Below are positions 7,712 through 16,647 of a stretch of DNA of 30,975 nt, in pieces. This DNA is from Avichristensenella sp031550095. GTDB lineage: Bacteria; Bacillota; Clostridia; Christensenellales; Aristaeellaceae. Numbering within the stretch: position 1 is the first letter of the stretch; each line of letters starts with the position of its first letter. The position numbers and the translations under genes are program-made. The notes beneath the pieces were generated by a model. The model was not told the DNA's origin, did not search any database, and worked only from the letters and a program-made list of their open reading frames with translations. Where the stretch lies: contig JAVBOX010000110.1 in NCBI GenBank assembly GCA_031550095.1, positions 1 through 30,975 of the forward strand, in the 5' to 3' direction.

Positions 7712-8260
7712 ATGGCAGACTGCACGATTATTCTGGCCTCCGGGTCGCCTCGGCGCAGCGAGTTATTGGCGCGGATGGGCGTCTCTTTTTTCGTGGATGC
7801 GGCCGATGTGGACGAATCCTATTCGGGAGAGCCTGTCGATACTGTGCTGACACTGGCTCGGCGCAAGGCTGAGGCCGTGGCGATTCGTTATACGGACAAT
7901 ATCGTCTTGGCTGCGGATACCATCGTTTTCTGCGAGGACATTATGGGAAAGCCTGTGAACGAGCAGGACGCGGCAAGGATGTTGCGAAAGCTTTCCGGGC
8001 GCTGGCATGAGGTTTATTCCGGCGTTTGCGCCATATACAAGGGCGCGGTCCGCACCGGAAGCGATATGACCCGCGTACACTTCGTTCCCCTCAGCGATGA
8101 GGACATCGCCCGCTACATCGTCTCGGGAGAACCCATGGGAAAGGCCGGCGCGTACGGAATCCAGGGCATGGCGGGCATGTTCATCGACAGGGTGGAAGGC
8201 TGCCCACATAATGTGATGGGCCTCCCTTTGGCACTGACTCGATCACTCTTGGCATTTTAA
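7712..8260 (+). CDS. maf: Maf family nucleotide pyrophosphatase
   Basis: A 182-residue cytoplasmic protein. The N terminus reads IILASGSPRRSELLARMG, the Maf signature, followed by AADTIV and the KAGAYGIQG motif near the C terminus. Maf proteins hydrolyse non-canonical or excess nucleoside triphosphates (dTTP, UTP and modified forms) to monophosphates, and in Firmicutes the gene often sits beside mreB. The start is ATG at 7712, seven bases after GAGGT. mreB begins ten bases after the stop, so this is probably the first gene of the shape operon. Confidence 0.94.
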   Translation: MADCTIILASGSPRRSELLARMGVSFFVDAADVDESYSGEPVDTVLTLARRKAEAVAIRYTDNIVLAADTIVFCEDIMGKPVNEQDAARMLRKLSGRWHEVYSGVCAIYKGAVRTGSDMTRVHFVPLSDEDIARYIVSGEPMGKAGAYGIQGMAGMFIDRVEGCPHNVMGLPLALTRSLLAF

Positions 8261-8270
8261 GGAGCAACCG

Positions 8271-9296
8271 ATGGGTTTTTTTTCGCCGGATATAGGCATT
8301 GATTTGGGGACGAACAACGTCCTATTCTATGTGGCGGGCCGCGGCATTGTGTTGCGCGAGCCAAGCCTCGTTGTTGTACGCGGAGATAAAAAGCGCGAGG
8401 TCAGCGCCGTTGGACAGGAGGCCCAGATGATGCTGGGCCGCATGCCGGCGGGATATGTGCCCGTTCGCCCCATCCAGGAAGGGGTCATCGCGGATTTTGA
8501 CATGACGGAGATCATGCTCCGTTATTTCATCCGCCGGGCTATCGGCGTCAACTTCATCGGGCGCCCCAAGATGGTGCTGACCATTCCGGCGGAGATAACC
8601 TCCATGGAACGGCGCGCCGTTGAGGAAGCCGTGCATCGCGCGGGGGGCCGGCTGGTCCACGTGGTGGAGGAAGCCATTGCCGCCTCCATCGGATGCGGAT
8701 TGCCCGTCTATGAGCCCGTGGGCAGCATGATTGTGGATATCGGCGGCGGAACCACGGAGGTGGCCGTCATCTCCATGGGCAGTTTGGTGGTTAGCCGCTC
8801 GCTGCGGCTGGCGGGAAATGCCATGGACGATGCCGTCATGGCGCTGGTAAAGCGGGATAAGAACATGCTCATCGGCGATCGCACCAGTGAGGATGTGAAG
8901 ATTGACCTTGGCAATGCCCTTCCGCTTCAGGAGCCCCAGCGGGCGATGCTCCGGGGCCGTGATCTGGTGACGGGCTTGCCGCAGACCATGGAAATTGATA
9001 GCGACCAAGTCTATGAGGCTCTACAGGCGCCTCTTCGGGATATTTTATCCGCGATCATCTGGGTGCTGGAACGCACACCGCCTGAGCTAGGCGCGGACGT
9101 CATGCGCACCGGCATCCACTTGACCGGTGGCGCCGCTCAGTTGCCCGGTCTTGACCAGTTCATCGCCGCGGAAACGGGCATTCCCGTACAGGTAGCCCGA
9201 AACCCTGTTGATTGCACGGCATTGGGAGTCGGCTATCTAGCGAGCAATCTAGAGCTCCTCGGCCGCATCGGCAAGAATCATCCGCTGACTGAGTGA
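8271..9296 (+). CDS. mreB: Rod-shape-determining protein MreB (actin homologue)
   Basis: A 341-residue cytoplasmic actin-like ATPase that forms membrane-bound filaments guiding the elongation machinery. Motifs are DIGIDLGTNNVLFY (phosphate 1), RPIQEGVIADFDMTE, a VDIGGGTTEVAVIS phosphate-2 loop and LTGGAAQLPGLD. The first loop has NNVLFY where many MreBs have ANTLVY, a modest divergence. The ribosome site AAGGAG precedes the ATG. mreC starts 19 bases after the stop. Confidence 0.96.
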   Translation: MGFFSPDIGIDLGTNNVLFYVAGRGIVLREPSLVVVRGDKKREVSAVGQEAQMMLGRMPAGYVPVRPIQEGVIADFDMTEIMLRYFIRRAIGVNFIGRPKMVLTIPAEITSMERRAVEEAVHRAGGRLVHVVEEAIAASIGCGLPVYEPVGSMIVDIGGGTTEVAVISMGSLVVSRSLRLAGNAMDDAVMALVKRDKNMLIGDRTSEDVKIDLGNALPLQEPQRAMLRGRDLVTGLPQTMEIDSDQVYEALQAPLRDILSAIIWVLERTPPELGADVMRTGIHLTGGAAQLPGLDQFIAAETGIPVQVARNPVDCTALGVGYLASNLELLGRIGKNHPLTE

Positions 9297-9315
9297 GCCC
9301 CTGCGCGAGGTGAAA

Positions 9316-10515
9316 ATGAAAAAAAGGCTCATCGATAAGCCAATTCATAAACCGGCCAAGAAGTCATTTAAGAAGAAGAGATGGCCTAAGCTGCTTGCAA
9401 TGGGAATGACGGCTGTTCTGCTCGTGGTTTCCCTTGCGCTGGTTCTTGTGGAAAAATTGGCTCCGGATCAAACCTACATTCCCCAAAACATTGTGCGGAT
9501 TCCTTCCCGGATCGTCGCGGCGGCGATGCAGCCGCTGCAAAGCGCGTTTGCCTGGGCGGGAAACGCTGTTTCAGGCTATTTCCGTGAGGTAAAGCTCCGG
9601 GAAAATATCGAAATTGCCTATAATGAGCTCAAAGCTGAAAACGATAAGATGGTGTATGAATCGCTGCTCAACCAAACCCTGCGGGAGGAAAACGAGCGCC
9701 TGAAACTTCTCTGGGATGAATCCTCCAAATACCGGGAAAAAGAACTCACCCCCATTTTGGCCCATGTGACGGCCAAGGAGACGGGCAACTGGTTTCAGAT
9801 GTTCACCATTGATGTGGGCGCACGGGATGGCGTCAAGGAGAACATGGCCGTTGTCAATGTGCAAGGCTTGATCGGCTATATTTATAAGGTATATGACACC
9901 GCCGCTGAAGTTATATCCATTATTGATAGCCGGGCAGGCGTCGCGGGCATCATTCAGAGCTCCCGGGATCAGGGCGTCGTCAAGGGCACTTTGGGCATCG
10001 GAGATGAACCCACATGCCGGATGTATTACTTGCCCGTGGATCTTTCGCCCCGCCCTGGCGACTTGGTGGTAACCAGCGGTATTGGAATGCCGTTTCCCCA
10101 AGGCCTTGAGATCGGCGTTGTCCGGGAGAGCACCCGCTATATGGACGAGAACAAGCACTATGTGGTCATCGAGCCCAATGTGGATTTTATGCATTTGGAA
10201 GAAGTTATGGTGCTGCTATACGATGCGAAAGAACAGGATATGCCGGAAAACGCCAACGACGGCCAAATCCGGTATGTGCCGGTGCCTTTGGATACCATGC
10301 GGCCCATTCCGGTGATTGGCGAGCAGGTTCATGACCCCAACCTTGGCGCGGTTACCCCGCCGCCAAGGGCAACTCGGTTGCCCTCTGATGGGAGCGGCAC
10401 AGCCAGCTTGTCGCCTGATGGGCCGGCTTTCACCCTGGAACCTGGGGCCAGCCCGACGCCAAATCCCGAGCTTGACGAGCTGATGGCGGAAGAGATGGCG
10501 GAGGAGGGCGATTAA
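9316..10515 (+). CDS. mreC: Rod-shape-determining protein MreC
   Basis: A 399-residue bitopic membrane protein that bridges MreB and the extracytoplasmic parts of the elongasome. It has a lysine-rich cytoplasmic tail, a membrane segment at about residues 28-50 (MGMTAVLLVVSLALVLV), a coiled coil (about 90-135), then the double beta-barrel MreC domain with VVNVQGLIGYIYKV and VVTSGIGMPFPQGLEIGVV. The C terminus carries a disordered Pro/Thr/Ser-rich, acidic extension of about 60 residues. ATG at 9316 follows GCGAGG by five bases; an in-frame GTG at 9310 overlaps that site and is less likely. mreD begins directly after the stop. Confidence 0.93.
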   Translation: MKKRLIDKPIHKPAKKSFKKKRWPKLLAMGMTAVLLVVSLALVLVEKLAPDQTYIPQNIVRIPSRIVAAAMQPLQSAFAWAGNAVSGYFREVKLRENIEIAYNELKAENDKMVYESLLNQTLREENERLKLLWDESSKYREKELTPILAHVTAKETGNWFQMFTIDVGARDGVKENMAVVNVQGLIGYIYKVYDTAAEVISIIDSRAGVAGIIQSSRDQGVVKGTLGIGDEPTCRMYYLPVDLSPRPGDLVVTSGIGMPFPQGLEIGVVRESTRYMDENKHYVVIEPNVDFMHLEEVMVLLYDAKEQDMPENANDGQIRYVPVPLDTMRPIPVIGEQVHDPNLGAVTPPPRATRLPSDGSGTASLSPDGPAFTLEPGASPTPNPELDELMAEEMAEEGD

Positions 10516-11142
10516 GTGCGCAAGGCCTTCCGTTCGCTGCTCATGCTGCTGGGCGCTTATCTGATCCAATGCACGATCCTTCCCTACTTTAAGGTAAACG
10601 GCGTAATGCTGGATTTGATCAGCATAACGCTTTACACGATCGGCTTTTCCATGGGCTATTATGCGGGTGTCATGGCGGGCTTTTTTGAGGCGCTGGTGCT
10701 GGAGGTGGTGGGCGGGGACCTGCCCGGCCTCACATCCGTCATCTGCGTGGTGGCCGGCGCCTTGGGCGCGTATGTGGCCGTTCGGGTTGGCAAAATTCAC
10801 AAGGTGGGCAACCGCGGGCTGGAACGAACGATCAAGCAATTCGCGCCGATGGTGGGCGTCGCGATTTTTGGGGCGGCCAAAGAGCTTGTCTACCTTGCTT
10901 ATTTCTACTTGACCGGGGTAACGATTGGGTTTTCCCATTTTTTCCGGGTAATCATCGCGGGTGTCGAGGTGCTTCTGTTATCGGTGGTGCTCATCCCTGT
11001 TGGGTATGGGCTTTTGATGCGCAAGCCAAAGGAAAAAGCGGCGAAAGAAATGAAAGACCCCAATAAGGAAATAGAAAAGCGGGCAGTGGAGAACTGGCCT
11101 GCGATCGGCGTTTTGCCGGTTGAGGGGAGGACAGAAGAATGA
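10516..11142 (+). CDS. mreD: Rod-shape-determining protein MreD
   Basis: A 208-residue hydrophobic protein with about five membrane segments and a charged, lysine-rich C-terminal tail. Sequence similarity in this family is low, so the call rests on size, hydrophobicity, the N-terminal LIQCTILPYFKVNG-like segment and its place between mreC and PBP2. The start is GTG at 10516, immediately after the mreC TAA, with GGAGGG about eight bases upstream. It overlaps PBP2 by four bases (ATGA). Confidence 0.88.
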   Translation: MRKAFRSLLMLLGAYLIQCTILPYFKVNGVMLDLISITLYTIGFSMGYYAGVMAGFFEALVLEVVGGDLPGLTSVICVVAGALGAYVAVRVGKIHKVGNRGLERTIKQFAPMVGVAIFGAAKELVYLAYFYLTGVTIGFSHFFRVIIAGVEVLLLSVVLIPVGYGLLMRKPKEKAAKEMKDPNKEIEKRAVENWPAIGVLPVEGRTEE

Positions 11143-13652
11143 TCAAGGTAAATTGGAGATTTTGGACGCTGGGCCTTTTTGTTGTGCTTGGATTTATGCT
11201 GATGGTCGTTCGCCTGGCCAACTTGCAGGTCCGCGGCGGGGATGATTATGGCGCGATTGCCGAGTCCACCATGACCAAGACGATTACCGAACGGGGTGCT
11301 CGCGGGCAGATTCTGGATGTGAATGGAGCGCTTCTTGCGTATTCCAGAAAAATCTACAACATCCAGTTTTACCGGGACCCTACCAGCAACCAGGATAAGA
11401 ATGGCGAGTATTCCAAGGCCATTTGGGAAGTTATTCAGCTGCTCAAAAGGGAAGGCAAGGATGTAAAATTTGATTTTTGGATGAACCTCGACGATAACGG
11501 CAAATGGATTTTTGACACAAAGACGGAGGACCCCGGCGTCGCCGAAAAGCGGGAGAAGATGTTCCGGTCCAACTTTTATGTGTTTTCCGATGACGTCGGC
11601 GAGATTTATGAGCGCCTGTGCTCAAACTATCAGATTCATCAGATCGACAAGGAGTTCTCGGAGGATCAGAAGCTGACGGTTCAGGATAAGATGCGGGTTC
11701 TTTCGGTATGGCAGGAAATGCAAATGAACGCGTTTAACTCCATGCCCATTACGCTGGCGGAGGATGTGTCATGGTCCACGGTCATTGAGATTGAGACCCG
11801 CCTGGTGGCTTTGCCCGGCATGTCCATCAGCGTTCAGAACCAAAGAGTGTATCCCAAGGGAACGCTTGCCTGCCATGTGCTGGGGTATACGGGCAAAATG
11901 CAGAGCGAGGCGCAAGTGCAGGAATATCTGGCCAAAGGCTATCAGCGGGACGATACCATCGGCCTGGATGGGGTTGAGCGCTCCCTGGAGCAGTATTTGA
12001 CTGGCAACTCCGCTACGCGCCGGGGCAAGTCGGTGGTGGAGATCGATAGATCCGGCCGAAAGATCCGGCAGCTCTCGCAGACGGACCCCACCGACGGCAA
12101 CACGGTCAAGCTCACCATCGACGCCTCCCTGCAGCAGGTGACGGAGACGGAGCTTGATAAAATTGTCAACTCCATTCGGGATTATGAAGAAAATGAGATT
12201 AAAAAAGCATCCTGGCTGTCAACAAACAAGGAAGTGCTGACGGAATACCAAGCCAGGGGGCAGACGCCTAAAATGGCGCAAAACGGCGCCATTGTCGTGT
12301 TGGATATGAACTGCCGCGTGAAAGCCATGGCCAGCTTTCCCAACTATGATCCCAACCTTTTCATCATCGGCATGGACGATGAACAGCGGATTCGCATGCT
12401 GAAGGACGAGCGGAACCCTCTGTTCAACAATGCCATTCGCGCGGCGGATACGCCTGGTTCGGTGTTCAAGATGTGTACAGCCCTTGCAGCGCTGGTCAAT
12501 GGAAAGCTGACGCTTGCGGAGACCATTTCCGACGGCGGGCCTTTTACCAAATACGATACGGTGAACCCGCCCCGCTGCTGGATTCAACCCCATTATGAAT
12601 ACAAGCATGCGGATCAGACCATCGTCCAAGGCTTAAGCCACTCATGCAACTTTTTCTTTTATACCATCGCGGCTGAGTTGGGTAACAATGGGGATGGAAC
12701 GCTTCTTTACGAATACGCGACGAAGCTTGGGCTGACCAGCAAAACCAACATCGATCTGCCCAATGAGGCCACGAGCGTCGTGGGCAGCCAGATTTCCCTA
12801 TATGACAGCACAAAGCCCATCAACGGGTATGATCAGGCCACCTGGTATCCTGTGCAGGTGAAGGCGAAGCTCAAGGAGCACCTGCGCAACGTGGGCGAGA
12901 CATGGCAGTATAGCTACAGCGAATCACGGCTGGATAAATGTATCAAAGGCCTGATGGATATGGCGTGCGTGACGGACCAGGGTGAAAAGCAGCAGACCTG
13001 GGTGCGGGAGATACGTGGAATTCTCATGAATGAGTTGGGGATGACCCGGGATATGGCGTACAGGCAGAGCGTCGTGGGGGATATCGTTTTGCTGCTCAAC
13101 GAAATCAAATGGGGCGGAACGAACACCATCATGACCGGCATCGGTCAGGGAATCACCATGACGACCCCAATCGCCATGGCCCGCTATATCGCCGCCCTCG
13201 CCAATGGCGGCTATGTGTATGATGTACAGATTATTGACAGCATCATCGCGCCTAACGGGGAAACCGTCAACGAGTTTACGGAGCCTGTGCTTGTGAATGA
13301 TCTTTCAAAAGAAATACAGGATTTTCTCCCCGCCATCAAGGAAGGGATGAAGGACGTTATCAATGACGGTGGTACGGCAAACGAATTTTTTGATGACTGG
13401 AAGTATATAGAGCAAATCGCAGGCAAGACGGGGACGGCGGAAAAAAGCGAACTGGATATCGAATCAAATTCCTGGTTTGTGTGCTTCGCCCCGTATGAGA
13501 AACCGGAAATCGTGGTGGTGGTCTATGTGCCGTATGGATTTTCTGGGAAGAGGAGTTCCGTGGCCGCCAGAAACATTGTCGAGTACTATTTGGATTCAAA
13601 GGTAGAGAACGCCGCGTTAATTTTGCCGGCGCCAAACGCGCTGGTGCAATAA
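11139..13652 (+). CDS. mrdA: Penicillin-binding protein 2, class B transpeptidase
   Basis: An 837-residue membrane-anchored transpeptidase that cross-links peptidoglycan with RodA during elongation. It has a single membrane segment near residues 8-28, then a dimerisation/pedestal region containing the NGALLAYSRKIYNIQF motif. The catalytic motifs are SVFK (Ser441, Lys444), SCN (502-504) and KTG (763-765). It is longer than the roughly 600-700 residues of many PBP2s: an additional charged segment lies at about residues 90-190, and a helical insertion of about 100 residues lies between the SxN and KTG motifs. It is coupled to mreD by an ATGA overlap. A class B PBP of another subtype is possible, but the context favours PBP2. 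Confidence 0.93.
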   Translation: MIKVNWRFWTLGLFVVLGFMLMVVRLANLQVRGGDDYGAIAESTMTKTITERGARGQILDVNGALLAYSRKIYNIQFYRDPTSNQDKNGEYSKAIWEVIQLLKREGKDVKFDFWMNLDDNGKWIFDTKTEDPGVAEKREKMFRSNFYVFSDDVGEIYERLCSNYQIHQIDKEFSEDQKLTVQDKMRVLSVWQEMQMNAFNSMPITLAEDVSWSTVIEIETRLVALPGMSISVQNQRVYPKGTLACHVLGYTGKMQSEAQVQEYLAKGYQRDDTIGLDGVERSLEQYLTGNSATRRGKSVVEIDRSGRKIRQLSQTDPTDGNTVKLTIDASLQQVTETELDKIVNSIRDYEENEIKKASWLSTNKEVLTEYQARGQTPKMAQNGAIVVLDMNCRVKAMASFPNYDPNLFIIGMDDEQRIRMLKDERNPLFNNAIRAADTPGSVFKMCTALAALVNGKLTLAETISDGGPFTKYDTVNPPRCWIQPHYEYKHADQTIVQGLSHSCNFFFYTIAAELGNNGDGTLLYEYATKLGLTSKTNIDLPNEATSVVGSQISLYDSTKPINGYDQATWYPVQVKAKLKEHLRNVGETWQYSYSESRLDKCIKGLMDMACVTDQGEKQQTWVREIRGILMNELGMTRDMAYRQSVVGDIVLLLNEIKWGGTNTIMTGIGQGITMTTPIAMARYIAALANGGYVYDVQIIDSIIAPNGETVNEFTEPVLVNDLSKEIQDFLPAIKEGMKDVINDGGTANEFFDDWKYIEQIAGKTGTAEKSELDIESNSWFVCFAPYEKPEIVVVVYVPYGFSGKRSSVAARNIVEYYLDSKVENAALILPAPNALVQ

Positions 13653-13669
13653 GGAATGTAAAAGGCGCA

Positions 13670-14461
13670 ATGGATGGAAAATGCCTAACCATCGTTTCCG
13701 GCAAGGGAGGCGTCGGAAAATCCGTTTTGACGGTCACGCTGGGCGCTCTTTGGGCGACCCACGGCCACAGCGTTGCCCTGGTGGACATGAATACGGGGAT
13801 GCGCGGGCTGGACATGCTGCTTGGGCTGGAAAATCGGATTGTCTTTGATTTGGGGGATGTGCTGGAAGGCCTATGCGCCCCCCGGCAGGCCTTGGTGGAA
13901 GACAAGCGAACAGGCATGCGGATCATTGCTGCGCGGCAGATTTCCGATACGGAGGAGCTTGATGAAGCGATGCTTCAAAAGCTGACACAGATCCTTCGCG
14001 TGGATTTTGATCATGTGATTCTGGATGCGGCCAGCGGCATCGGCCGGGGGTTTACGGCGGCGGTTCGGGCGGCGGATCAGGCGCTGCTGGTTACCACGCC
14101 GGACGATATGGCCCTTCGTGACGCAGACCGGGTGGCGGGCCTCCTCCAGCGGCTCGACATGCCGGCTCCCCTGGTGGTCATCAATCGGATTCGGCCTGAT
14201 TTTGTGGATGAAGGGCTTCAATACGATACCCAGGTGTGCGCCCAGGTGTTGGATATGCCCGTGTTTGCCGCCATTCCTGATGATGATGAGATCACCCGCT
14301 GCACCCTGAGAAAGCTGCCTGCCATTGGCGGGTTTCCCGGCGCGATGGCCATTGAGAATCTCTTGAACCGGCTTGAAAACGGCAAGATACCGATGCGGCC
14401 TTGGCGCTTGGACGCGCCTTCCAAGGATAAGCGCAACCTTTTTGGGTTTCGTCGGCGGTAG
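13670..14461 (+). CDS. MinD-like ParA/MinD family ATPase, divergent
   Basis: A 263-residue P-loop ATPase. The deviant Walker A (SGKGGVGKS) with the signature lysine and the LDMLLGLENRIVFDL segment place it near MinD, which positions the division site. Odd points: the switch I motif, usually VDxDIGLRNLD, reads VDMNTGMRGLD, replacing the second aspartate with Asn41; the switch II motif, usually DSPAGIE, reads DAASGIG (Asp119). The C terminus ends NLFGFRRR, a short basic/aromatic tail that might touch the membrane. The ATG has AAAGG four bases upstream. It lies 17 bases after PBP2 and 100 bases before rodA. No minC or minE is in the window, so an elongasome role is possible. Confidence 0.85.
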   Translation: MDGKCLTIVSGKGGVGKSVLTVTLGALWATHGHSVALVDMNTGMRGLDMLLGLENRIVFDLGDVLEGLCAPRQALVEDKRTGMRIIAARQISDTEELDEAMLQKLTQILRVDFDHVILDAASGIGRGFTAAVRAADQALLVTTPDDMALRDADRVAGLLQRLDMPAPLVVINRIRPDFVDEGLQYDTQVCAQVLDMPVFAAIPDDDEITRCTLRKLPAIGGFPGAMAIENLLNRLENGKIPMRPWRLDAPSKDKRNLFGFRRR

Positions 14462-14561
14462 GGAAGCAGAATGCAGCGTTTTTGAAGCGGCAAACGTCTT
14501 TTGGGCAGGCGCGTTTTGCAAGCCCTGAAGCAAACTGACATAAGCCTCGGAGGAATGTAGA

Positions 14562-15797
14562 TTGACCATTTCAACGGATGTAAAGCGAAAAGCGCGCCAG
14601 CACTTTGACTGGCCGTTGACCATCGTCGCCTATTTGCTGGCGGCTTATGGCGTCCTTGCCATTACGGTGGCAACTTACTCCTATACAGGCGAAACCCTTT
14701 TGGTGGATACGCTTCTTTCCCGCATCACCAATTCCACCTATGGGGCGCGTCAGGCTTTGTTTTTGATTGTCAGCCCCTTGGCCATCATCGGCATGGTTGC
14801 CTTGAACTACCGTTTTTTCCAAAAGTTTTCTGGGGCGCTTTACCTGTTGTCCCTGCTCCTGCTTTTGATGGTGCTTGCCATAGGCCAGACCACCTCCGGC
14901 GTAACGGGTTGGTTTGACCTCTTTTCCGGATATATGCTTCAACCTTCGGAGTTCGCGAAAATCGCCGTCATTTTGCACCTTGCCAAGTTTTTTGCCCGGA
15001 AGGATAACCCGGTTACCACCCTCCGGGAGTTTGTGACCATGGGAGTGATCATGATCATTCCGGTGGCGTTGATCCTTGTCCAGGGGGAGCTCGGCACGGT
15101 CATGGTGTTTTTGGTGTTCTATTTGACGATGATGTTCATGAGCGGCATGCGCCTGCGGATCATTGGTGCGCTGCTTGGCGGCGGCGTTACGTTGCTCATC
15201 CCCATTGTGCTGATTATGCGGGACTCGGGCTCCTACCGTTATCAGCGGCTTCTCTCCTTCTTTAATCCCGCCGAGGCATCCCCGGATGCCATTTATCAGG
15301 CTGCCAATTCCCAGATCGCCATTGGAAACGGCGGCCTTCGAGGCGTCGGGCTTTTCAAGAATGGAACGTATAGTGCGCTGAACTACGTTCCCCAGGATCA
15401 TACGGACTTCATTTTTTCCTCCATTGGTGAAACGATGGGCTTTGTCGGGTGCGCCATCGTTCTGGTGCTGTATCTGTACCTGATTTATCGCATGCTGTCC
15501 TTGGCCATGAATACCGGCGACAAGTTTGCCATGCTTGTTATCATCGGCATTTTCTCCATGATGTTTTTCCATATCTTCTATAATGTTGGAATGACCATCG
15601 GCATTATGCCGGTGATGGGGATCCCGCTGCCCTTCCTGAGTTATGGCGGTTCCAACTTGATCATGAATATGGCCAGCATCGGGCTGGTGCTGAACATAAC
15701 GCTGCGAAAACCCCAGCCGAAGGCGCGGCAGATTGAGGATCCCACAGAGGCGGTGCTCCAGGCGGTTCAAGGAAGAAAGCGGTCCAAGCTGGCTTAG
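14562..15797 (+). CDS. rodA: RodA, SEDS peptidoglycan glycosyltransferase
   Basis: A 411-residue integral membrane protein with about ten membrane segments. It polymerises lipid II glycan strands and works with PBP2. SEDS motifs visible are LQPSEFAKIA, a QGELGT segment, AIGNGGLRGVG, the VPQDHTDFIFSSIGE loop with the catalytic aspartate, and the final PLPFLSYGGSNL. The start is TTG at 14562, eight bases after GGAGG (14549-14553). The 100 bases upstream hold a weak promoter-like pair (TTGCAA at 14516, CATAAG at 14539). An intrinsic terminator 14 bases after the stop ends the operon. Confidence 0.95.
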   Translation: MTISTDVKRKARQHFDWPLTIVAYLLAAYGVLAITVATYSYTGETLLVDTLLSRITNSTYGARQALFLIVSPLAIIGMVALNYRFFQKFSGALYLLSLLLLLMVLAIGQTTSGVTGWFDLFSGYMLQPSEFAKIAVILHLAKFFARKDNPVTTLREFVTMGVIMIIPVALILVQGELGTVMVFLVFYLTMMFMSGMRLRIIGALLGGGVTLLIPIVLIMRDSGSYRYQRLLSFFNPAEASPDAIYQAANSQIAIGNGGLRGVGLFKNGTYSALNYVPQDHTDFIFSSIGETMGFVGCAIVLVLYLYLIYRMLSLAMNTGDKFAMLVIIGIFSMMFFHIFYNVGMTIGIMPVMGIPLPFLSYGGSNLIMNMASIGLVLNITLRKPQPKARQIEDPTEAVLQAVQGRKRSKLA

Positions 15798-15811
15798 AAA
15801 ATGGATTGCTG

Positions 15812-15840
15812 GGCGCTCGGAAATTACCGAGCGTCTTTTT
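15812..15840 (+). terminator. Intrinsic terminator after rodA
   Basis: CGCTCGG (15814-15820) pairs with CCGAGCG (15827-15833) around a six-base AAATTA loop, extended by two outer pairs, and is followed by five Ts (15836-15840). Confidence 0.88.
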
Positions 15841-15856
15841 ATGCGGCCAAGTGCAT

Positions 15857-15875
15857 ATGCTTTTGCCAAAAGCAT
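15857..15875. repeat. Short inverted repeat upstream of the amino-acid ABC operon
   Basis: ATGCTTTT (15857-15864) and AAAAGCAT (15868-15875) are perfect inverted repeats with a three-base gap. No T-tract follows, so an operator-like or structural role is as likely as termination. Confidence 0.4.
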
Positions 15876-15892
15876 CAATATTCAAAAAATCG

Positions 15893-15904
15893 CTGTGATC
15901 ACAG
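15893..15904. promoter_or_regulatory. 12-bp perfect palindrome, candidate operator or activator site
   Basis: CTGTGATCACAG is a perfect palindrome centred about 24 bases upstream of a consensus -35. Its half-sites resemble TGTGA/TCACA but without the six-base gap of a CRP site, so the binding protein is unknown. The position would suit an activator of the promoter at 15923. Confidence 0.45.
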
Positions 15905-15922
15905 GAAATTATGCAGTTGTAA

Positions 15923-15951
15923 TTGACATTTACCGGAATTGCATGTATAAT
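15923..15951 (+). promoter_or_regulatory. Consensus sigma-A promoter for the amino-acid ABC operon
   Basis: TTGACA (15923-15928), a 17-base spacer and TATAAT (15946-15951) match the consensus exactly. Predicted transcription starts near 15958, with a leader of about 27 bases that includes GGGAGGAG at 15971-15978. Confidence 0.88.
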
Positions 15952-15984
15952 AATTCACATTGGCGAGAAGGGGAGGAGTTCCTT

Positions 15985-16647
15985 TTGCTGGAGAATATCG
16001 TTAAGGTTATCACCCGGTATGGCTACTTGTTTGTTGACGGCGTGAAATACACGCTTGTGCTGTCTGCCATTGCGGTGTTCTTTGGCGCGATTCTGGGATC
16101 GCTCCTGGCGCTGCTCCGCATGGCCAAGTTTACAGCCTTTCGCGTTATCGCCATGGTGTACATTGAAATCATCCGAGGCACGCCGCTCCTTTTGCAGCTT
16201 TACTTTTTCTACTTTTTGCTTCCGGAGGTTTTCCCTTTTCTAGGGGATAAGTTCACCAGCATCTCCATCGCGCTGGTGTTCAACTCCGCGGCCTATGTGA
16301 GCGAGATCGTCCGGGCGGGAATCCAGGCCGTGGATCGGGGGCAGACGGAGGCGGCCCGAAGCCTAGGCATGAATGGCACCCAGACGATGCTCCGCATCAT
16401 CCTGCCCCAGGCGGTGAAGAACATTTTGCCCGCGCTTTGCAATGAGTTCATCATGGTCATCAAGGAGACATCCTTGGCGTCCACCTTCTTTGTCGGGGAT
16501 ATCATGACCCAGTACAAGACCATCTCCGGCGCCCTGTATCTGGTCATTGAGCCCCTGATGATAGCCGGCGCGATTTACTTCATCCTGACATTTACATTGA
16601 GCAAAGTTGTCGCCGTTTTTGAGAGGAGGATGAAGACCAGTGACTGA
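15985..16647 (+). CDS. Polar amino acid ABC transporter permease (HisM/GlnP type)
   Basis: A 220-residue membrane protein of the His/Glu/Gln/Arg/opine permease family, with about five membrane segments. It shows VKYTLVLSAIAVFFGAILGSLLALLR, the RGTPLLLQLYFFYF motif and the EAA loop QTEAARSLGMNGTQ with ILPQAVKNILPALCNEF, the site that docks onto the ATPase. The start is TTG at 15985, eight bases after GGAGG; the frame is open further upstream, but that part lies over the promoter and terminator. It overlaps the ATPase gene by eight bases. No substrate-binding protein is encoded nearby, so the amino acid carried is unknown. Confidence 0.92.
   Translation: MLENIVKVITRYGYLFVDGVKYTLVLSAIAVFFGAILGSLLALLRMAKFTAFRVIAMVYIEIIRGTPLLLQLYFFYFLLPEVFPFLGDKFTSISIALVFNSAAYVSEIVRAGIQAVDRGQTEAARSLGMNGTQTMLRIILPQAVKNILPALCNEFIMVIKETSLASTFFVGDIMTQYKTISGALYLVIEPLMIAGAIYFILTFTLSKVVAVFERRMKTSD

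Noticed and set aside
14571..15878. A 435-codon open frame antisense to rodA
   Set aside because: His/Gln-rich, charged translation with no domain; it runs over the rodA terminator and mirrors the SEDS gene.
15893..15904. CRP-type site
   Set aside because: The half-sites TGTGA and TCACA touch with no six-base gap, so it is kept only as an unassigned palindrome.
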